Of a stretch of 7,785 nt of DNA, positions 4,972-7,785 are shown piece after piece. The stretch's first letter is position 1. Every line of letters begins with the position of its first letter. A program made the position numbers and the translations under genes. This DNA is from Sulfuriferula multivorans (GTDB lineage: Bacteria > Pseudomonadota > Gammaproteobacteria > Burkholderiales > Thiobacillaceae): positions 1-7,785 of the forward strand of contig JAAFGW010000130.1 in NCBI GenBank assembly GCA_010365175.1. Reading direction: 5' to 3'. Below the pieces are notes generated by a model, which did not search any database, was not told where the DNA came from, and saw only the letters and a list, made by a program, of their open reading frames with translations.

Positions 4972-7785
4972 CTTTTTCGTTACGATCCCTGCGCGCCAAG
5001 CTGCTCCTGGCAAGCGTGCTTGTCGAAGTGGTCATGCTGAGCCTGCTGGTTGTCAACAGTCTGCGCCTGACCGATGCCAGCTTGCTGGACCAGGCGCAAG
5101 TACGGATCGCTGAGCTGAAAACCCTGTTTAACGCGTCGCTGGCCTCTCCGCTGGCGCAGCGTGACTACGGCACGCTTAAGGATATTTTGGAGGAAATCCG
5201 GAGCGAAAAAGGCATTACCTACCTGGTGCTCCAGGACCGCTACGGGAATGTGCTTTCTGCAGTGGGACGACCTGCCGAGCAAGCGCTCCCTGTCGTTGGC
5301 GATGCGCTAAATCTCGACGAAATCGAACAGGGGGAGTTCAATCTGTCCGTGCCTATCCTTCTGGCAGACCAGAAACTAGGCCAGCTGGCGTTTGGCTTGT
5401 CCTCCCGGTTTCTACAGGAATCTCGTGCGCATTTGTTACGCCAGAGTTTGCTCATCGCCGCTGCCGAAGTCCTCCTGTCAATTCTGTTTCTGACCGTCCT
5501 CGGCATCTGGATGACGCGTCACCTGGCCCGGCTTACTCTGGCTAGCCAAGCCGTGGCGGCTGGCGATTACGAAGCCACGGTCAAGGTGTCGGGGCATGAT
5601 GAGGTGAGCCTGTTGGCCAATGCCTTCAATGGCATGACCGCAGCGGTTCGTGAACGTATCCGTTTGTTGGAGGAGAGTGAAGAACGCTTCCACGCAATTG
5701 CCGATTTCACGTATGACCTTGAACTGTGGCTTGCGCCCGATGGCAAATTACTCTGGGTGAACCCCACGGTGCAGCGCATGCTCGGCTTCAGCCCGGAGGA
5801 ATGCCTGGCGATGCCGGATTTTCCTGTATGCCAGGTCCCGTCAGGGGAACGTGAGAACGTCCGGCTCACCATGAGTCAGGCTCTGCAGGGCAAGATGGGG
5901 GCGGGTTATGAATTCAGCATGCGGCGCAAGGACGATAGCGAATTGTGCCTGTCAGCCAACTGGCAGCCCATCTATGATCGAAACCAAAACTACCTGGGCT
6001 TGCGCGCTAGCCTGCGTGACGTCGCGGCGCTGAAGCAGGCCGAGCAGGGCCTGCACAAGGCGCTCAGTGAACTTGGGTTGTCCGAGGCCACCCAGCGGCG
6101 TTTTGCCCAGGAAGCGCAAATCGAACGCGCCCGTCTGGTTTCGCTGCTTTCAGCCATGAACCTGGGCATCCTCCTGGTCAACACAGAGGCCAAGGTGGTT
6201 TATCACAACCCGGCATTCCAGCGCATCTGGATGATTGCTCAGGAGACCGAGCTGATGGGCATGACCGCTACTGAGGTGTTGTCCCATTCCAGCAGCGTTC
6301 TGTCGCGTCCTGATCACTTTTCCCGACACCTGTTGTCTGTTCTGGAAACCCGCGAGGTGTCTGACAGCTTTGAAATCGCCATGGCCGATGGCCGGGTCGT
6401 GACCCAGTTGAACTATCCGGTGCGCGATCAGGATGGCCACTTCATTGGTCACTTGTGGATTTACGAGGATGTCACCAACGCGCGCCAGACCGCGGCTCAA
6501 CTGGCCTATCTGGCAGAACGGGATGCACTCACCGGCCTGTATAACCGGCACCGGTTTGAGCAGGAAATCCAGCACATGCTGGTCGACTGCGAACGCAATG
6601 GCAGCCAAGGTGCCTTGCTGTTCTTCGACCTGGATGAATTCAAAGTGATCAATGACAGCTTTGGTCATCGAGCCGGTGACGCCTTGTTGATACGGGTAGC
6701 TAGTGAAATCAGCACGCTGGTACGGCGCAATGAGGTGTTAACGCGACTGGGGGGTGACGAATTCGCGCTGTTAGTGCCCAATGCCACAGAAGACACCGTG
6801 ATACAGCTGGCGGAACGGGTGGTGCGCGCGGTAGCGGCCATACCCTTCCGTTTCGAAGGGCAGAACCTGCGCCTCACCACCAGTGTCGGTATTGCACTCT
6901 ATCCCAGTCAGTCAGCCGATGGCGATGAACTGGTTGCCCATGCCGACATGGCCATGTACCAGGCCAAACAGGCGGGCAAGAACACCTGGCGGGTCTACAG
7001 ACCGGATCTGGACAAGTCCCGTTTCATGGTTGAGCACCTGACCTGGAACGACCGCATCACCTACGCCCTGGAGAATAACCTGCTGCAACTTCACTTTCAG
7101 GGTATCTACCATGCCCAAAGTGGAGAACTGGCGCATCTGGAGGCGTTGGTGCGCATGATCGATGAGCAGCATCCGGACCAGTTAATCATGCCGGGCCGCT
7201 TTATTCCGATGGCAGAAAAGAGCGGCAAGATCCTCGACATCGATCGCTGGGTGCTGGCCGAATCGATCCGCTTGCTGAGTGAACGGCCCGACATGCCCGA
7301 TCTGGCGGTGAACATCTCGGGGCGCTCGTTTGATGACCCGCGCCTGCCGCAGTACATCGATGACTTGCTGCGCGACAAGGGCGTGGCACCAGCACGTCTG
7401 CAGGTAGAACTCACCGAGACCAGCGCCGTCAGCGACCTGGCCGACGCGCAGCGCTTCATCGAGTCGCTGCGCGCGACTGGCTGTGGTATCTGCCTGGATG
7501 ACTTCGGCAGCGGCTTTTCCTCCTTTGCCTATCTCAAGCATCTGCAGGTCGACACGTTGAAGATCGACGGCCTGTTTGTACGCAACCTGCCTACCGATCG
7601 GGACAACCAGGTGTTCGTCAAAGCGATTGCTGATGTGGCACGCGGCATGGGGAAGCGGACCATTGCCGAATTCGTCGAGGATGCCCGCACTCTGGCCATG
7701 TTGCGCGAGATCGGGGTGGACATGGTGCAGGGTTATCACCTGGACAAGCCGCAGCGGGATCATCCTGGGCTCACTGCTAAAGTGA
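4968..7785 (+). CDS. Membrane GGDEF-EAL cyclic-di-GMP enzyme with periplasmic sensor, HAMP and two PAS domains (3' end outside window)
   Basis: The frame is open for 939 codons to the right edge. TM1 is about 11-31, the periplasmic sensor about 32-160, TM2 about 161-181, HAMP about 182-235, PAS1 about 237-352, a helical linker about 353-388, PAS2 about 389-505, GGDEF about 515-680, and EAL about 690 onward. The cyclase motifs are intact: DALTGLYNR (519-527), FDLDEFKVIND (553-563), GGDEF (595-599). The inhibitory-site position reads RRNE (586-589), not RxxD. The phosphodiesterase residues also look complete: EAL at 725-727, N782, E814, DDFGSG at 844-849, K865, E901/E904 and QGY at 921-923. It may therefore both make and degrade c-di-GMP at the inner membrane. 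The first codon is TTG, overlapping the previous stop (TTGA); an in-frame GTG 16 codons later would cut into TM1. GYHLDKP near the edge is close to the usual end of EAL domains, so few codons are probably missing. Confidence 0.94.
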   Translation, partial: MTFSLRSLRAKLLLASVLVEVVMLSLLVVNSLRLTDASLLDQAQVRIAELKTLFNASLASPLAQRDYGTLKDILEEIRSEKGITYLVLQDRYGNVLSAVGRPAEQALPVVGDALNLDEIEQGEFNLSVPILLADQKLGQLAFGLSSRFLQESRAHLLRQSLLIAAAEVLLSILFLTVLGIWMTRHLARLTLASQAVAAGDYEATVKVSGHDEVSLLANAFNGMTAAVRERIRLLEESEERFHAIADFTYDLELWLAPDGKLLWVNPTVQRMLGFSPEECLAMPDFPVCQVPSGERENVRLTMSQALQGKMGAGYEFSMRRKDDSELCLSANWQPIYDRNQNYLGLRASLRDVAALKQAEQGLHKALSELGLSEATQRRFAQEAQIERARLVSLLSAMNLGILLVNTEAKVVYHNPAFQRIWMIAQETELMGMTATEVLSHSSSVLSRPDHFSRHLLSVLETREVSDSFEIAMADGRVVTQLNYPVRDQDGHFIGHLWIYEDVTNARQTAAQLAYLAERDALTGLYNRHRFEQEIQHMLVDCERNGSQGALLFFDLDEFKVINDSFGHRAGDALLIRVASEISTLVRRNEVLTRLGGDEFALLVPNATEDTVIQLAERVVRAVAAIPFRFEGQNLRLTTSVGIALYPSQSADGDELVAHADMAMYQAKQAGKNTWRVYRPDLDKSRFMVEHLTWNDRITYALENNLLQLHFQGIYHAQSGELAHLEALVRMIDEQHPDQLIMPGRFIPMAEKSGKILDIDRWVLAESIRLLSERPDMPDLAVNISGRSFDDPRLPQYIDDLLRDKGVAPARLQVELTETSAVSDLADAQRFIESLRATGCGICLDDFGSGFSSFAYLKHLQVDTLKIDGLFVRNLPTDRDNQVFVKAIADVARGMGKRTIAEFVEDARTLAMLREIGVDMVQGYHLDKPQRDHPGLTAKV

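Noticed and set aside
7576..7785. A plus-strand frame ending in a TGA exactly at the right edge, which might be taken as the stop of the EAL gene
   Set aside because: It is in a different frame. The EAL reading frame continues through GYHLDKPQ to the last base without a stop, and no frameshift is needed to explain it.

Overview
The window looks like a chromosomal segment of a Gram-negative proteobacterium, most likely a betaproteobacterium. This rests on moderately high GC, Sec-type signal peptides, the style of the YoaA/DinG helicase and of the GGDEF-EAL protein, and compact 4-nt gene overlaps. The lineage is inferred from protein style and not proven. I see no insertion sequence, phage gene, CRISPR array, tRNA or rRNA.

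Layout. On the minus strand, a secreted alpha/beta hydrolase (1830 to 976) overlaps by an ATGA junction a membrane sensor (979 to 1) that runs off the left edge. The visible part of the sensor has TM1, a CHASE4-like periplasmic domain, TM2, a HAMP-like segment and the start of a coiled coil; its output domain lies outside. A 121-bp divergent gap (1831-1951) separates this pair from yoaA (1952-3919, plus), an XPD/DinG-type iron-sulfur DNA helicase with all helicase motifs and four cluster cysteines intact. A 221-bp AT-richer gap (3920-4140) holds two hairpins and a FliA-like promoter candidate. The right half is a second two-gene unit on the plus strand. It has a PhnD-type periplasmic binding protein (4141-4971) and, through a TTGA overlap, a large membrane protein (4968 to beyond 7785) with the order TM, periplasmic sensor, TM, HAMP, PAS, PAS, GGDEF, EAL. 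That long frame stays open to the right edge.

How the genes may work together. The right-hand pair reads as a ligand-responsive cyclic-di-GMP switch: the exported binding protein would present a small ligand to the periplasmic domain of the GGDEF-EAL enzyme. This is comparable in principle to NspS-MbaA of Vibrio cholerae, but with a PhnD-type binding protein and no transporter genes in view. The left-hand pair has the same layout (exported soluble protein followed by an overlapping membrane sensor), with a hydrolase in place of the binding protein. These two units flanking a housekeeping repair helicase are the most interesting content. Their partnership is inferred from gene order, overlap and localisation only.
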